The notes below the pieces were generated by a model. That model was given only the letters and a program-made list of their open reading frames with translations, ran no database searches and was not told the DNA's origin. The translations under genes and the position numbers were made by a program. From positions 29,121-93,120 of IMG/VR virus record IMGVR_UViG_3300042147_000025: DNA of 64,000 nt; one strand, given 5' to 3'. The number at the start of each line of letters is the position of its first letter. The first letter of the stretch is position 1. This DNA is from a virus. Positions 8,197-16,862 of the stretch are shown piece after piece.

Positions 8197-8527
8197 TCTT
8201 AATGTTCTCTTGTTTGGCTGCTACAGGAGGCTTACCTAAAGGTAAGCGTAGCTTTTCAATATTATCAGATATCACTTCAATTTTAGTTTTAAGATCCTTT
8301 TTGCCAGCTTCCACTTCAACCACACTAACACTGTCAATCTGACAGCTTAAACCTTTCAAGTTAAGGGACTTTTGCATATCAGAATTGACGTTAATGGCCA
8401 CTACTAGTGCTTGCTCAGCTATGAGCTTATCGTCGTGTAGAGATAGAGAAAGCCAGCCTAAAGAGAGGGTACTTGCAAACAAACCGAGAATGATATAGGA
8501 CATCCAGCTATTGAACATTCTCTTCAT
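8075..8527 (-). CDS. Inner-membrane spanin (Rz-like)
   Basis: About 150 residues; the frame opens at 8542 but starts at 8527 or 8518 reduce overlap with the holin gene. An N-terminal transmembrane helix (about SYIILGLFASTLSLGWLSL) is followed by a periplasmic helical region with heptad spacing. The 3' end contains the out-of-frame start of the Rz1-like lipoprotein gene. The position between holin and o-spanin supports the call; the exact start is uncertain. Confidence 0.75.
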   Translation of the reverse strand: MKRMFNSWMSYIILGLFASTLSLGWLSLSLHDDKLIAEQALVVAINVNSDMQKSLNLKGLSCQIDSVSVVEVEAGKKDLKTKIEVISDNIEKLRLPLGKPPVAAKQENIKNENLKPNVLPDDGLLSDNIVSLLKQGYCTTYPNDNQCLPK

Positions 8528-8771
8528 CCTCTTTCTTATCAAGAGTGGGTTGGTGTATTAGCCTACCAATTAGCCCCAACAATCCAAACAAAATAGCTAA
8601 ACTAATTACAAGCTTAAAGGCAAAATATACGTTTATAACACCAAGCACGGACAAGCCTGTTACAGATACGGCTTGCAGAATGTTAGCTAAACTAAAAACT
8701 ACAGAATAACTTTTCCAAAGCTTCTTCCAATTACCCACTAGAGATACTTTAGAAATGTTCTTCATTTTCAT
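8508..8771 (-). CDS. Holin
   Basis: 87 residues with two hydrophobic helices (about residues 22-45 and 50-70), a basic N-terminus with NWKKLWKSYSV and a charged C-terminus after the R-L-I-H-Q segment. This pattern matches small phage holins of the DUF7940-like group, in which W..WS and a terminal R-x-x-x-Q are typical. Holins form the membrane lesions that time lysis; with a SAR-type endolysin this one may act by depolarising the membrane. It lies next to the spanins, separated from the endolysin by an inserted HNH gene. Confidence 0.75.
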   Translation of the reverse strand: MKMKNISKVSLVGNWKKLWKSYSVVFSLANILQAVSVTGLSVLGVINVYFAFKLVISLAILFGLLGLIGRLIHQPTLDKKEDEENVQ

Positions 8772-9378
8772 CTCCCTCGGAGTGTTTATTTATGTAAGTA
8801 GAGTAAAGAATCCTAATCTTATTTTTAAACTCTTCTTCGGGGTGGTGCATTTTCATCGTATTACAAAGCTTACAACAAGGTCTAACATTATCCAGTGTAT
8901 AACCTTTGTCAGAATCAACTCTATCCAAGCTATTATAAATATACTGACTATTTAATCTACTTCTGTCACTTACTGTAAGAATTTGATGCTGGTAGACCAT
9001 TGCAGGAGGTTCGTCGCAATAGTAGCAGTTACTGGACGTTAGCTCTTTAAAAACATCCAGATCAATTTCAAAAGCATAGTTAAACTTTTTTGCTCTTGTT
9101 TTATATACGCCAAACAGACGCTTTAATCCAGAGACTCCCGGATCTAAAAGTTTCTTGTTTGCCATCTTAACTTTTCCGTTTGCACTCCTGATGGCCGTAG
9201 AGATAGGACAACCATGTCCGCAAGTCTTACATGAAATTAAATGACTAGAGCCTTTTTCTACAATATTTCCACACTCACATTGAATTTTAATGCGCATGCT
9301 GTCATTTACTTTATCGTAGAACTTCTCTAGAACTACATAGAATCTTTCACGAGTAAGATCAAGGTTATCAATGTCCAT
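8749..9378 (-). CDS. HNH homing endonuclease inserted in the lysis cassette
   Basis: 209 residues. The N-terminal half has a zinc-ribbon-like set (CECGN... CKTCGHGC). The C-terminal half is an HNH nuclease core: C-x-x-C (CYYCDEP), NSLDRVDSDKGYTLDNV (His replaced by an SLDR-type motif as in HNH_2/RecA-like variants) and CKLCNTMK with structural cysteines. It overlaps the holin start and the endolysin stop by a few bases at its two ends, so it has inserted neatly between them. Product is probably a free-standing mobile endonuclease. Confidence 0.8.
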   Translation of the reverse strand: MDIDNLDLTRERFYVVLEKFYDKVNDSMRIKIQCECGNIVEKGSSHLISCKTCGHGCPISTAIRSANGKVKMANKKLLDPGVSGLKRLFGVYKTRAKKFNYAFEIDLDVFKELTSSNCYYCDEPPAMVYQHQILTVSDRSRLNSQYIYNSLDRVDSDKGYTLDNVRPCCKLCNTMKMHHPEEEFKNKIRILYSTYINKHSEGDENEEHF

Positions 9379-9856
9379 TCAAACACATCTCTTTCTCTGT
9401 CTCGCGTCTTTTAACAAGGCCCGGTAAAACTTTATTTTTTGCAAAAACCCACTTGCTAAGTTCTTCACAAGCACCCACATAGTCTTTAGAATTAAGCTTA
9501 CGAAGCATAGTGGAGGATTTAAAATTGCCAATTCCCACATTGTACGTGAAGCTTAGAAAAGCTGCATGTTGGTAATCTGTGAGTGGTACACGAACAAGGT
9601 TCATCATCTGTTTATCGTGAGATGATAAGTCTTTTGCTAATTGGTCTAGGCACTGCTCATCTGTAAACTTTTGACCAAGTTTTAGTTCCGGTCCCGTATG
9701 ACCGTAACATGAGGTTTTGATGTTTACGGGGTCTAAATAGACTTCATTAACCTTACCCTCATTAGGTGCTATTAAATAACCCCCACTCATCGCAACCGCA
9801 GCAGTGAAGCCATATGCTAAAAGTTTTTTGTACAGGGCTTTCTTTGTATCTGCCAT
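9368..9856 (-). CDS. SAR-type endolysin (GH24 lysozyme)
   Basis: 162 residues. The N-terminus has a moderately hydrophobic, Gly/Ala-rich segment (about residues 13-30) that looks like a signal-arrest-release anchor. It is followed by the GH24 catalytic pattern: Glu in NEGKV, Asp in YLDPV and Thr/Cys in KTSCYGHTG, i.e. the E-x8-D-x5-T arrangement. The TYNVGIGNFKSST segment is also typical. It cleaves the glycan strands of peptidoglycan (muramidase). Cysteines in the catalytic region could give disulfide control as in P1 Lyz. Neighbours are holin and spanins. Confidence 0.88.
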   Translation of the reverse strand: MADTKKALYKKLLAYGFTAAVAMSGGYLIAPNEGKVNEVYLDPVNIKTSCYGHTGPELKLGQKFTDEQCLDQLAKDLSSHDKQMMNLVRVPLTDYQHAAFLSFTYNVGIGNFKSSTMLRKLNSKDYVGACEELSKWVFAKNKVLPGLVKRRETEKEMCLNGH

Positions 9857-9896
9857 CTAGTACTCCAAGTGTGAGGCACATCCTTGTGCTTTATTC

Positions 9897-9980
9897 TTAA
9901 TATCCAACATATGCTGCTGTTACAGGAAGCCCCGCAGCAACAAAGGCTACAATCAATTTCTTTCTAAGTGCTGCGTTCAT
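9897..9980 (-). CDS. Possible 27-aa membrane peptide resembling a SAR anchor
   Basis: The ATG at 9980 opens a 27-codon frame encoding a basic start (MNAALRKKL) and a hydrophobic segment, then stops. It resembles the N-terminal anchor of a SAR endolysin, without an enzyme domain. It may be a tiny lysis regulator (pinholin-like or antiholin-like) or the remnant of an older endolysin gene. The ribosome-binding site is weak, so confidence is low. Confidence 0.35.
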   Translation of the reverse strand: MNAALRKKLIVAFVAAGLPVTAAYVGY

Positions 9981-9996
9981 TATACTTACTCTGAAA

Positions 9997-10188
9997 CTAT
10001 TCTTCTGAAGTTGGTGCAGGCATTGCTTCCCGCATTGATTCGGAGAAATTATAGTAGTATTCCATGTACCGTGGATCATTAGCCTCAACTTCACCTAAAA
10101 ATGGTTCACTGTCCACTTTTGGTTGCCGGGTGTACCATGAGACTACTTTTGTTTTGGTTTCATCTTCAAATTGAATATAAATGGACAT
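9997..10188 (-). CDS. Hypothetical protein (63 aa)
   Basis: A short acidic protein beginning MSIYIQFEDE, with YYYNF in its second half and a tail AMPAPTSEE. It lies directly downstream of the SGNH hydrolase gene (10 bases). No family is recognised; small genes at this position often act in tail-fibre assembly, but nothing in the sequence proves that. Confidence 0.55.
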   Translation of the reverse strand: MSIYIQFEDETKTKVVSWYTRQPKVDSEPFLGEVEANDPRYMEYYYNFSESMREAMPAPTSEE

Positions 10189-10198
10189 ATATACCCTA

Positions 10199-10831
10199 TT
10201 AAACTAGCAATGAGTGGGCAAGGGTCATGAATAGGGTTTGACCCTTGAAGCGGTAAAGCTCCTCGTTCGGGTGCAAGCCATCCTTGAGTAGCCGCCACCA
10301 TACGTTGGTTGCACCTATTGCCCTGTAATGGTCAACCACTGTAACGCCAAGTGATGCGCCCATATCGACGAGCGCCTCGCTGTACAGGGCGACTTTTGTA
10401 TTTACGTCCGAGTTGCCGTGAACAATAGGGTTCGGCGTGCCAAAGATTATTTTCTTGTTCTTCGCCGCAACGATTTGGCACATCTCCGTAGCCAACGTTA
10501 TGACGCCGCCTACGGAATGCCCCCGCAGGGCACTGTTAATGCCCAGCTGCACATAGACCAAATCTACATCAGGGTACGTTTCGAGCAGACTCGATAAGCT
10601 GGGGATAACTGTAGGCAGGAAGAGGGTTTCATCGCCATAGCGCCAGCTACGGAAATCCGTACCACCATGGCTTACGTTTATAAACGTAAAGACTCCGGCA
10701 CCGAATTTCTCATCCAATAGTTGCCCTGCGACCACGCACTCGGTCCACGGAGATACGCCACTGTAAGCACCGTTGGGGCCAAGGTGGCTAGCACTTACGC
10801 CGGTCGAATCGCCTATAACCAGAATTTTCAT
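10199..10831 (-). CDS. SGNH/GDSL hydrolase, probably a tail-associated esterase
   Basis: 210 residues. Seen: the GDS block at residues 7-9 (catalytic Ser), a G-I-N block (oxyanion Asn) mid-protein and a DGLHPN block near the C-terminus (catalytic Asp and His). SGNH hydrolases remove acyl or acetyl groups; in phages they often deacetylate surface polysaccharide. The gene overlaps the tail-fibre stop by one base (TGATG), which supports a virion role. Its base composition is clearly richer in G and C than the neighbours, suggesting recent transfer. Confidence 0.85.
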   Translation of the reverse strand: MKILVIGDSTGVSASHLGPNGAYSGVSPWTECVVAGQLLDEKFGAGVFTFINVSHGGTDFRSWRYGDETLFLPTVIPSLSSLLETYPDVDLVYVQLGINSALRGHSVGGVITLATEMCQIVAAKNKKIIFGTPNPIVHGNSDVNTKVALYSEALVDMGASLGVTVVDHYRAIGATNVWWRLLKDGLHPNEELYRFKGQTLFMTLAHSLLV

Positions 10832-11967
10832 CAGATTTCATATCCGTTGCAAGAAATAGAAAAAGTCATCGTCCCAGAGGCAACCGTGCAGCGATAGTAG
10901 ATAGTTTGTGGGGTAATAATAGGGATGTTAGGCATTTGACTAGGAAAACCAGCGTTTGCAATAGCAGCACTAGTTGCTGAGCTAACCTTTTCACCAAGAC
11001 CTACGCCCGCAGCAACTGCTGAAGATCCAGCCAAAGAAGTGGTCATGGTTACAGTAGCTGACGAAGATGCAATGGTGGTGCTGAAGTCACCACGCTTTGC
11101 ATTAAAAGGGGTTACGAGAGAAGTATCTCTAATGAAAAGAGATGCTTGTGGAGTACTGCTTGTGTAAAAGACGTTATTAGGTATCCAAACATGCCGATCC
11201 TCAACAAAGACTGGGCTGAATTGTCCGGACGCATTTGTTGGTACTACAGTCAAAAGAGTGGAAGCAGTATAGCCAGACGGCATACTGGCACCAGAATAAA
11301 CTTCTGTTTGAGTTGCAAGTGTTGCGTTCTTTGCCAAAAGTGCACTGGTTGCGGTGGTGGGGTTGTAGATCGCATAAAGTGCAACATACCCACTAATTGG
11401 TGCAGAGCCTGTGTCCATACCACCAGCACCAACAGTTGCCAAGTTGACACTATGACTAAAGCTGGGTAGGTTCTTAACTGCACCCCCCAGAGAGGATTTA
11501 GTAATAACCTCATCAGCAGTATAAGTGGCAGTGGATGCTGCCGTAGTAACCAACATCAACCCATTTCGTACAGACCCAATAACAGGTCCACTAGCTGCTG
11601 AGAACGTAGCGAGAGATGTGTCTGTAATAAAGGCAATTTTCCAATACGTATCCGTAGAGTCCGTGGTGGGGTTTTGTCCTGCACTATCCTGTACAGCAAC
11701 ATAAATATTACCATCAGACCCTTGTACATAACTACGTACACCAGAGGTAGTGAAGTAGTAGTTAGAAGTAGCATCCCACTCACTGATACCCTTCTGGAAC
11801 AAATGTAGGATTGCATTGTCCTGACGATTCTGTGCAAAGTTCTCCCACTGAAAAGGTGGGACTTCGGCTGTCCAACCAGTCTGAATCTTTACATCACTAG
11901 GAGCAACAATAGCACCACCCGATGCCCATTGAAACGAAAAGTCCGGTTTTGAAACTTCAGCAGCCAT
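10831..11967 (-). CDS. Tail fibre protein
   Basis: 378 residues. The N-terminus (KPDFSFQWASGGAIVAPSD... then GWTAEVPPFQWENF and NAILHLFQKGISEWD) is a pattern I know from the baseplate-binding part of many myophage tail fibres. The rest is rich in Ser, Thr, Ala and Gly, as in trimeric beta-structured fibres. It lies directly after the DUF2612 baseplate gene and before the SGNH hydrolase, the usual place for the receptor-binding module. Receptor specificity cannot be told. Confidence 0.8.
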   Translation of the reverse strand: MAAEVSKPDFSFQWASGGAIVAPSDVKIQTGWTAEVPPFQWENFAQNRQDNAILHLFQKGISEWDATSNYYFTTSGVRSYVQGSDGNIYVAVQDSAGQNPTTDSTDTYWKIAFITDTSLATFSAASGPVIGSVRNGLMLVTTAASTATYTADEVITKSSLGGAVKNLPSFSHSVNLATVGAGGMDTGSAPISGYVALYAIYNPTTATSALLAKNATLATQTEVYSGASMPSGYTASTLLTVVPTNASGQFSPVFVEDRHVWIPNNVFYTSSTPQASLFIRDTSLVTPFNAKRGDFSTTIASSSATVTMTTSLAGSSAVAAGVGLGEKVSSATSAAIANAGFPSQMPNIPIITPQTIYYRCTVASGTMTFSISCNGYEI

Positions 11968-11981
11968 TATTAAATCCTTTG

Positions 11982-12731
11982 TTAGATGAGCTGAGCATAT
12001 TGCCCACCCAATGATAAATCACTTAAATCTCCGTAGCCTTTGGCATTCAGAGCACCTTGAAAACCAAAATAGTCTTCAGCAATAAACTCACCAAAATTGA
12101 TTTTTACACCAATTGGCTTTGGAATAAATCTGGAGGGGTAGCCAGAAGAATAGGATGTATAAGTTAGAAGTACTTTCTCAAAAGAAGATAACTCTCTTCC
12201 TAACATCACAGTAACTTCAGCATTACCCTCCGCAACAACCAAGCTCATATCAATTCCAAATATGAATTGCATAAACTCTATGAATTGGTTTGGGGTTACA
12301 TTTGTATTATTCTTTACAATCTTAGCTTTAATGAACAATCGATATTGTTCATCTGTAAGCAGTGTATTCCCAGCTAGTGGATTGTTGATGTCATAATAAG
12401 GACCACCAATAGCTGGGTTATCCAAGTCACCGTAAGATTGAGCATCTGGATAACCAACAAAAGCAAAGAACGTCAACAGTGCTGTATCAATAAGCTCTCT
12501 TGGTTGGCCTACAATATCACCAATAATATCTAATTGAGCACCAACAGCAGTATCAATAGAACGCTCTTGCATCAGTTGACGGAAGACTTCTTGAAGCTCA
12601 ATCTTTCCGCCAAGGAGGATTTGGAGGTACTTGTCGAACGTAGGGGCAGATTCTTGGCGAAACTGTTCAGTCGTTCTGGAGCGTGCAACAGAAAGGTAAT
12701 CCTCAATATTGAACGGATTTAGTTCAGACAT
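11982..12731 (-). CDS. Baseplate protein, DUF2612 (P2 gpI-like)
   Basis: 249 residues. The segment with ERSIDTAVGAQLDIIGDIVGQPR matches DUF2612 proteins, which take the place of P2 gpI in the baseplate and connect wedge and fibres. Gene order (gpJ-like, this gene, tail fibre) agrees. The start overlaps the stop of the inserted nuclease gene at 12724-13617 by 8 bases. Confidence 0.8.
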   Translation of the reverse strand: MSELNPFNIEDYLSVARSRTTEQFRQESAPTFDKYLQILLGGKIELQEVFRQLMQERSIDTAVGAQLDIIGDIVGQPRELIDTALLTFFAFVGYPDAQSYGDLDNPAIGGPYYDINNPLAGNTLLTDEQYRLFIKAKIVKNNTNVTPNQFIEFMQFIFGIDMSLVVAEGNAEVTVMLGRELSSFEKVLLTYTSYSSGYPSRFIPKPIGVKINFGEFIAEDYFGFQGALNAKGYGDLSDLSLGGQYAQLI

Positions 12732-13617
12732 GAAAACTCCTAGGCATTAGATGGTCCATTTGCAGAACATCTTTAGTAAATAGTTCTGTATTACCCACCC
12801 GCAGGACATTAACTCCTTTGGCCCTATATTCTTTAAACATTTTGAGAATGTTTGTTTCAGCCGCCCGAGCATCTTTACCGTTTTCAAATCTATATGAATA
12901 GAGCACAGTAATCTTTTTTAAATCACAAGGTTTAAATCTAGAAGTAACACCGAGATTAGTGATACCCACTTTCCAATAAGTTGTACCATTGTCATCAACT
13001 CTTAGGTAGTACAAATAACCTGGAAGTTGTGAAACAAAACCCCCTTTCTTACAATTTGAGCACCCACTACCGTAGATAATACTTGCTCCAATTGGATAAA
13101 AAAGTTGATTACATACTAGACAAAGACATTCTATTGGTGTGCTGTTGTTTACGTAATTACCCACCACTTTCACATCATGCTGGAACTCATCAAAGCATTT
13201 CTGTAATTTTTCTACCGAACCCTTAGCTTTTCCGCTGCACATAAGGCAGCCTGAGTACTGGAGAAGATTGGCTGTGGAAGCTTCCCATTCATAATCACAA
13301 CACCGACAACGAGCTTTGATAGGCTCCTGACTTCCTTTGTAGTCAGAAACCAAATCAACGTTCCTATTATTATTGTCGAGGAGTTTTTGATAAGTTTCTT
13401 TTGTATATAAGTAAGTAGAGCAGCATGGACAACCCTTCCCACGTAGTAGGACGGAGGGCGTAGTAGGCCAACTATACTGACAGACGTTGCAAACAACATC
13501 TAAAAACCCTGTGCGTGTTTTATACACACCTGTGATCTTTAAGGTTGGTCTTTTTTCAGACATTAAATGAAAAAAATCGGATGCTATTTTTGCATTGTTT
13601 TCTTGTCTTTTACTCAT
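12724..13617 (-). CDS. Zinc-ribbon homing nuclease with GIY-YIG-like C-terminus
   Basis: 297 residues. It contains four repeated zinc-ribbon-like blocks (C-x-x-C ... W ... G.GCP.C), a layout common in phage homing enzymes. Around residues 203-230 comes a GYLYYL...YWKVGIT segment, which fits a divergent GIY-YIG or T5orf172-like nuclease core. It sits between the baseplate gpJ and gpI genes, overlapping the latter by 8 bases. The same architecture occurs at 19673-20695. DNA-binding plus nuclease is inferred from this combination. Confidence 0.7.
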   Translation of the reverse strand: MSKRQENNAKIASDFFHLMSEKRPTLKITGVYKTRTGFLDVVCNVCQYSWPTTPSVLLRGKGCPCCSTYLYTKETYQKLLDNNNRNVDLVSDYKGSQEPIKARCRCCDYEWEASTANLLQYSGCLMCSGKAKGSVEKLQKCFDEFQHDVKVVGNYVNNSTPIECLCLVCNQLFYPIGASIIYGSGCSNCKKGGFVSQLPGYLYYLRVDDNGTTYWKVGITNLGVTSRFKPCDLKKITVLYSYRFENGKDARAAETNILKMFKEYRAKGVNVLRVGNTELFTKDVLQMDHLMPRSFHV

Positions 13618-13620
13618 TAA

Positions 13621-15060
13621 TCAGACCACTGTAATATTGGTTGTGTTCAAGCTTGCAATGGAATCAAACGGAATTACAATGTTACTTGTCCCAACAGGAC
13701 TTGGTGCAGTCCCAATTGTGAGGGATACAACCTCATGACCAACAATTGAGTTAATAGGTGTATACAGACGACTGTAGATCACATCATCACCTGTGCCAAA
13801 GTTAGCAGTGAAGTACTCAATCAATGCCGACTTGATAGCATCATTCCCGTTGGGCGGGAAGTTCACATCTGTGGTGATGTCCATGCTAATATAAATTACA
13901 ACAGGATCTGGACGAGAGAAACTAATGTCGTGAGGGAAGCCCTGAACATCAGAAATACTTACAGTGGTGTTACCATAGCTAAGAATACCAATTGGTTTGT
14001 TATCCCAAATAGCATTAGCAATATCTGTACTCAATCCACCAGAAACAATAGGAAGGAAGCTGTGTGCAGGAACACCGTTACCGTCTACAACAGAAGTATC
14101 ATTTTCATAGATGGTAACCTCACTAACATTATCAAGATTGATAAGAGCAGAGTAGATAGCATCTAGTGTATTAGTTGCACGATCAAACTTGCCATTGCGG
14201 AACCTAAGACGAAGCTCTTCATCTGTCTCGCGATCTTCACCGGGAGTAGCTGCGACAGGGTTGTTTACACTATCCCAACCAAGCATTGGTGTCAGGATGG
14301 TATCAATAGTATTTGCAGGTTGCTCAATGATACCGGATTCAACTGCAACTACTTCACCAACAGTCCGTACTTTATTGATACCAAGATTAACAGAAGTTGT
14401 GAAGTTTACTGTTTGAAAGATATCATTTCGATCAATTACAAGAGTCGTTCCAACAACAGAGGCTGTCAGTGTTGGGTGAGCACCAGCAATAACACCTTGC
14501 AATCCAGCCAAGATTTCAGCAACCGTGGCACTTGCATCAGATGTATAAGTGATGGTATTAGAGGTTGTTGTATTGGCATAAGTGATGGTGTAAGCTGTGC
14601 TATCTTGTAAGGTGACAACTGATACGGTTATGCCGCTAGCGTTACTCGGGGATAGAGAAATAGCGCCAACTGTAGTGAATTGCTCGCCAGTTGTAGAGCT
14701 ACTTACAGTTTGTCCAACAGGGATTAGCGTGTTAGTGTCGCCAGCAACTAGAATAGACGATGTGGTGAACGTTTGTTCTTTGCGGGTAATACCAGCGTAT
14801 GCTACAAGGTTATCTAGGGCAATACCAGTTGCAGAGTTTGGGTCAAAGGCTGCATAGACTTCTTGAGCAGCTTCCCAAAGGTCTGCTTCAGAGGGAGCAG
14901 CTAGGGAGATTAGGCGACCTAGGGCCGAGCTGTCTGAAACATCTACAACTTGTCCTACTGGAGTGAGGTCAATAAATAATTGTACAGCTAAGGCTCTGTC
15001 ATCAGCTAAGATATCTGCAAGCCGTTTAATAACAAAGCCTGCATCCGTTAAACCGGCCAT
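13621..15060 (-). CDS. Baseplate J-like protein
   Basis: 479 residues, typical for gpJ-like baseplate wedge proteins of contractile tails. Seen: a helical N-terminal part (FVIKRLADIL..), an LDNLVAYAGITRK segment at about 90-103 and the TPGEDRETDEELRLRF motif (about 274-289) that marks the family. It forms the wedge arms around the hub. Follows the gpW/gp25-like gene in the transcript, as in P2 and Mu. Confidence 0.9.
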   Translation of the reverse strand: MAGLTDAGFVIKRLADILADDRALAVQLFIDLTPVGQVVDVSDSSALGRLISLAAPSEADLWEAAQEVYAAFDPNSATGIALDNLVAYAGITRKEQTFTTSSILVAGDTNTLIPVGQTVSSSTTGEQFTTVGAISLSPSNASGITVSVVTLQDSTAYTITYANTTTSNTITYTSDASATVAEILAGLQGVIAGAHPTLTASVVGTTLVIDRNDIFQTVNFTTSVNLGINKVRTVGEVVAVESGIIEQPANTIDTILTPMLGWDSVNNPVAATPGEDRETDEELRLRFRNGKFDRATNTLDAIYSALINLDNVSEVTIYENDTSVVDGNGVPAHSFLPIVSGGLSTDIANAIWDNKPIGILSYGNTTVSISDVQGFPHDISFSRPDPVVIYISMDITTDVNFPPNGNDAIKSALIEYFTANFGTGDDVIYSRLYTPINSIVGHEVVSLTIGTAPSPVGTSNIVIPFDSIASLNTTNITVV

Positions 15061-15079
15061 TTATAATCCTTTTGTTTAA

Positions 15080-15439
15080 TCAGTTGATCGGGGATACCAC
15101 AATCGGACTAGAAATAGTTCCGTCAATAACTCTAACTTGAAAAGTCAACGTGTACTTCCTATTAACGAAAGTTGAGTTCCAAGAGATGATTTCTTTAACT
15201 CCGGCATCAGACAAGACTTTTTGTTGCAAAATTAAGTCGGTTGATGCTTTAGAAGTTTGCTTGATAGCTATGATGCGTTGGCTGTACGGAATGCCGTAAG
15301 TGGTGTCAAGGAACCATTCACCGAGCCAACTCTGAAGAAGAATCAACAAACGTTGTCCTGTCACCTCAACTTGAGATTGGGTAGTGTCTTCTTTGAGCAA
15401 GGGACCATTGTGCCAGATTATGTCGTTCTGGTCGTTCAA
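15080..15439 (-). CDS. Baseplate wedge protein, gp25/gpW-like
   Basis: 119 residues. Size, a central LLILLQSWLGEWFLDTTYG segment, and the position before gpJ match the gp25/gpW wedge family (and Mu gp46-like proteins). The in-frame TTG at 15439 has its nearest ribosome site (GGAGG, 15458-15462) 18 bases away, which is too far. An in-frame ATC at 15451 sits 6 bases from that site, so a rare non-AUG start four codons upstream is possible. The protein joins wedge to sheath. Confidence 0.75.
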   Translation of the reverse strand: MNDQNDIIWHNGPLLKEDTTQSQVEVTGQRLLILLQSWLGEWFLDTTYGIPYSQRIIAIKQTSKASTDLILQQKVLSDAGVKEIISWNSTFVNRKYTLTFQVRVIDGTISSPIVVSPIN

Positions 15440-15468
15440 TTTGAAGTCGATTTCACACCTCCTACGTC

Positions 15469-15497
15469 TTGTGCATACAGGAAAAACATGCTATATT
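15469..15497 (+). promoter_or_regulatory. Sigma-70-like promoter for the antisense HNH gene
   Basis: TTGTGC (15469-15474) and TATATT (15492-15497) are separated by 17 bases, about 30 bases upstream of the plus-strand HNH start. The -10 box is near-consensus. It lets the inserted gene be expressed against the direction of the late operon. Confidence 0.55.
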
Positions 15498-15525
15498 TAT
15501 TCCCTTAACTATTAGGAGAACTACC

Positions 15526-16080
15526 ATGATTTTTGATTTAAATTTTATTAATGAGTGCTTTGACGTTGATTTTTCAAAAGGGTTGCTGTCTTGGAAAGAG
15601 GATAGACCTACTAATCATTTCAGGACTCCGGGTGGTCACTCTTCTTGGAAGACTAAATCTTCATCAACGTCACCCCTCACAAAGAACAGTAAAGGTTATC
15701 TTACTGTTGGTGTAACTTTTGAGGGTAACTATATAACTTATATACAACACAGGATCATCTATGCCTTGTTTCACGGTGATGCCAATCCACCATTGATTGA
15801 CCACTACAACAGGAATATCACAGATAATAGCATCAGCAACCTACGTCCCTCTTGTATGGCTGGTAATGCTAAAAATCGTAAAATGTCCAAGTTAAATACG
15901 TCTGGGATAACCGGTGTGGAATATAGAGTCAAACCAAGTGGCTATTACTTTTGGATAACAAATTCAGCAAAAGATGAAGGACCAAAAGATATAGTTTTCC
16001 GTGATTTCTTTCTGGCTTGTTGCGAAAGAAAAGCTTGGGAATTGAAGAACGACTATACGGTAGAACATGGAAAATATTAG
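15526..16080 (+). CDS. HNH homing endonuclease with AP2-like tail, antisense to baseplate operon
   Basis: 184 residues from ATG 15526 (TAGGAG site 9 bases upstream). Central part is an HNH_3 core: HRIIYALFHG, LIDHYNRNITDNSISNLRP, then an N-rich segment. The C-terminus (TSGITGVEYRVK...YYFWIT) resembles the AP2 DNA-binding fold often fused to HNH homing enzymes. It is the only gene on the plus strand inside the structural block and overlaps the end of the spike gene by 4 bases. Confidence 0.85.
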   Translation: MIFDLNFINECFDVDFSKGLLSWKEDRPTNHFRTPGGHSSWKTKSSSTSPLTKNSKGYLTVGVTFEGNYITYIQHRIIYALFHGDANPPLIDHYNRNITDNSISNLRPSCMAGNAKNRKMSKLNTSGITGVEYRVKPSGYYFWITNSAKDEGPKDIVFRDFFLACCERKAWELKNDYTVEHGKY

Positions 16081-16862
16081 TTTGTACTTACACCAGAAGT
16101 ACCTGAACCCACTGTAACACCTAGATGCTTGTGAAGGTTTATATTTATTCCACTAAGTACATATGTGCCCGTTTGTGTATAATTACCTACCTGAGTTATA
16201 TTGCTTTGGTAGGTAATGTCTCCGATCCAAGTAGTATTTCCTACATCAACGGTCATTGTTTGCGCGTTTAAGTTAATGCTATTTGAGGCATTAATAGTGG
16301 CATCCGAACAATTGATTACAACCGGTTGATTTGAAGTGTTAACTTCAATACTGCCGTCAACCTTTAGCCTAACTTCACACTCTACACCGCCCAGATTTTG
16401 AAATAAAACAGTGTCTTTAGTATCGTGGGTCAGGGCATGTTTTGCTGGATTATTCACAGCAACACCGGGGGGTTGAATACCCGGAAGAAAGATGGCGTCT
16501 GACTTATCCATCTTAGCGAAGTTCATTGGACTCGCTGGCCTACCATTCCCAACTTTCCAGCCATCCATATTCCTCATAGAGAACATTGCTGTACCAGTAT
16601 CTCCAACTTCAATTGGAAAAGTGAAGCCAGCTTTCTTGGAGACTTGAAAGGATACAGGGACATTGCCGATTGTTGGACGTTCTGCTACTGTACCATCTTG
16701 CAGCTTTTGATTGATAGTCGGTTGGATATCTACAACCTGTCCAGCAAGACCATCACGCACTGCAACCACAATGCAAGGAATAATAGTATAGATGTTTTGC
16801 ATCTGGCTATCGAAGGAACTAACCATTGTACTTTGAATAGCAGCTACAGCTTCTGAACTCAT
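16077..16862 (-). CDS. Baseplate central spike (gpV / Gp138-type)
   Basis: 261 residues. An OB-fold N-terminal half of the Gp138 type (VVAVRDGLAGQVVDIQP..., then PVSFQ, FPIEVGD) is followed by a repetitive beta-helical stretch rich in N, T and I. Near the C-terminus an LHKHLG segment fits the HxH site that binds iron at the tip of P2 gpV-like spikes. The spike pierces the outer membrane during contraction. The start overlaps the hub stop by 4 bases. Confidence 0.8.
   Translation of the reverse strand: MSSEAVAAIQSTMVSSFDSQMQNIYTIIPCIVVAVRDGLAGQVVDIQPTINQKLQDGTVAERPTIGNVPVSFQVSKKAGFTFPIEVGDTGTAMFSMRNMDGWKVGNGRPASPMNFAKMDKSDAIFLPGIQPPGVAVNNPAKHALTHDTKDTVLFQNLGGVECEVRLKVDGSIEVNTSNQPVVINCSDATINASNSINLNAQTMTVDVGNTTWIGDITYQSNITQVGNYTQTGTYVLSGININLHKHLGVTVGSGTSGVSTN

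Noticed and set aside
15526-16080. Antisense HNH gene splitting a baseplate gene
   Set aside because: The spike gene and the gp25-like gene on either side are both complete except for the start codon question, so the insertion is intergenic.
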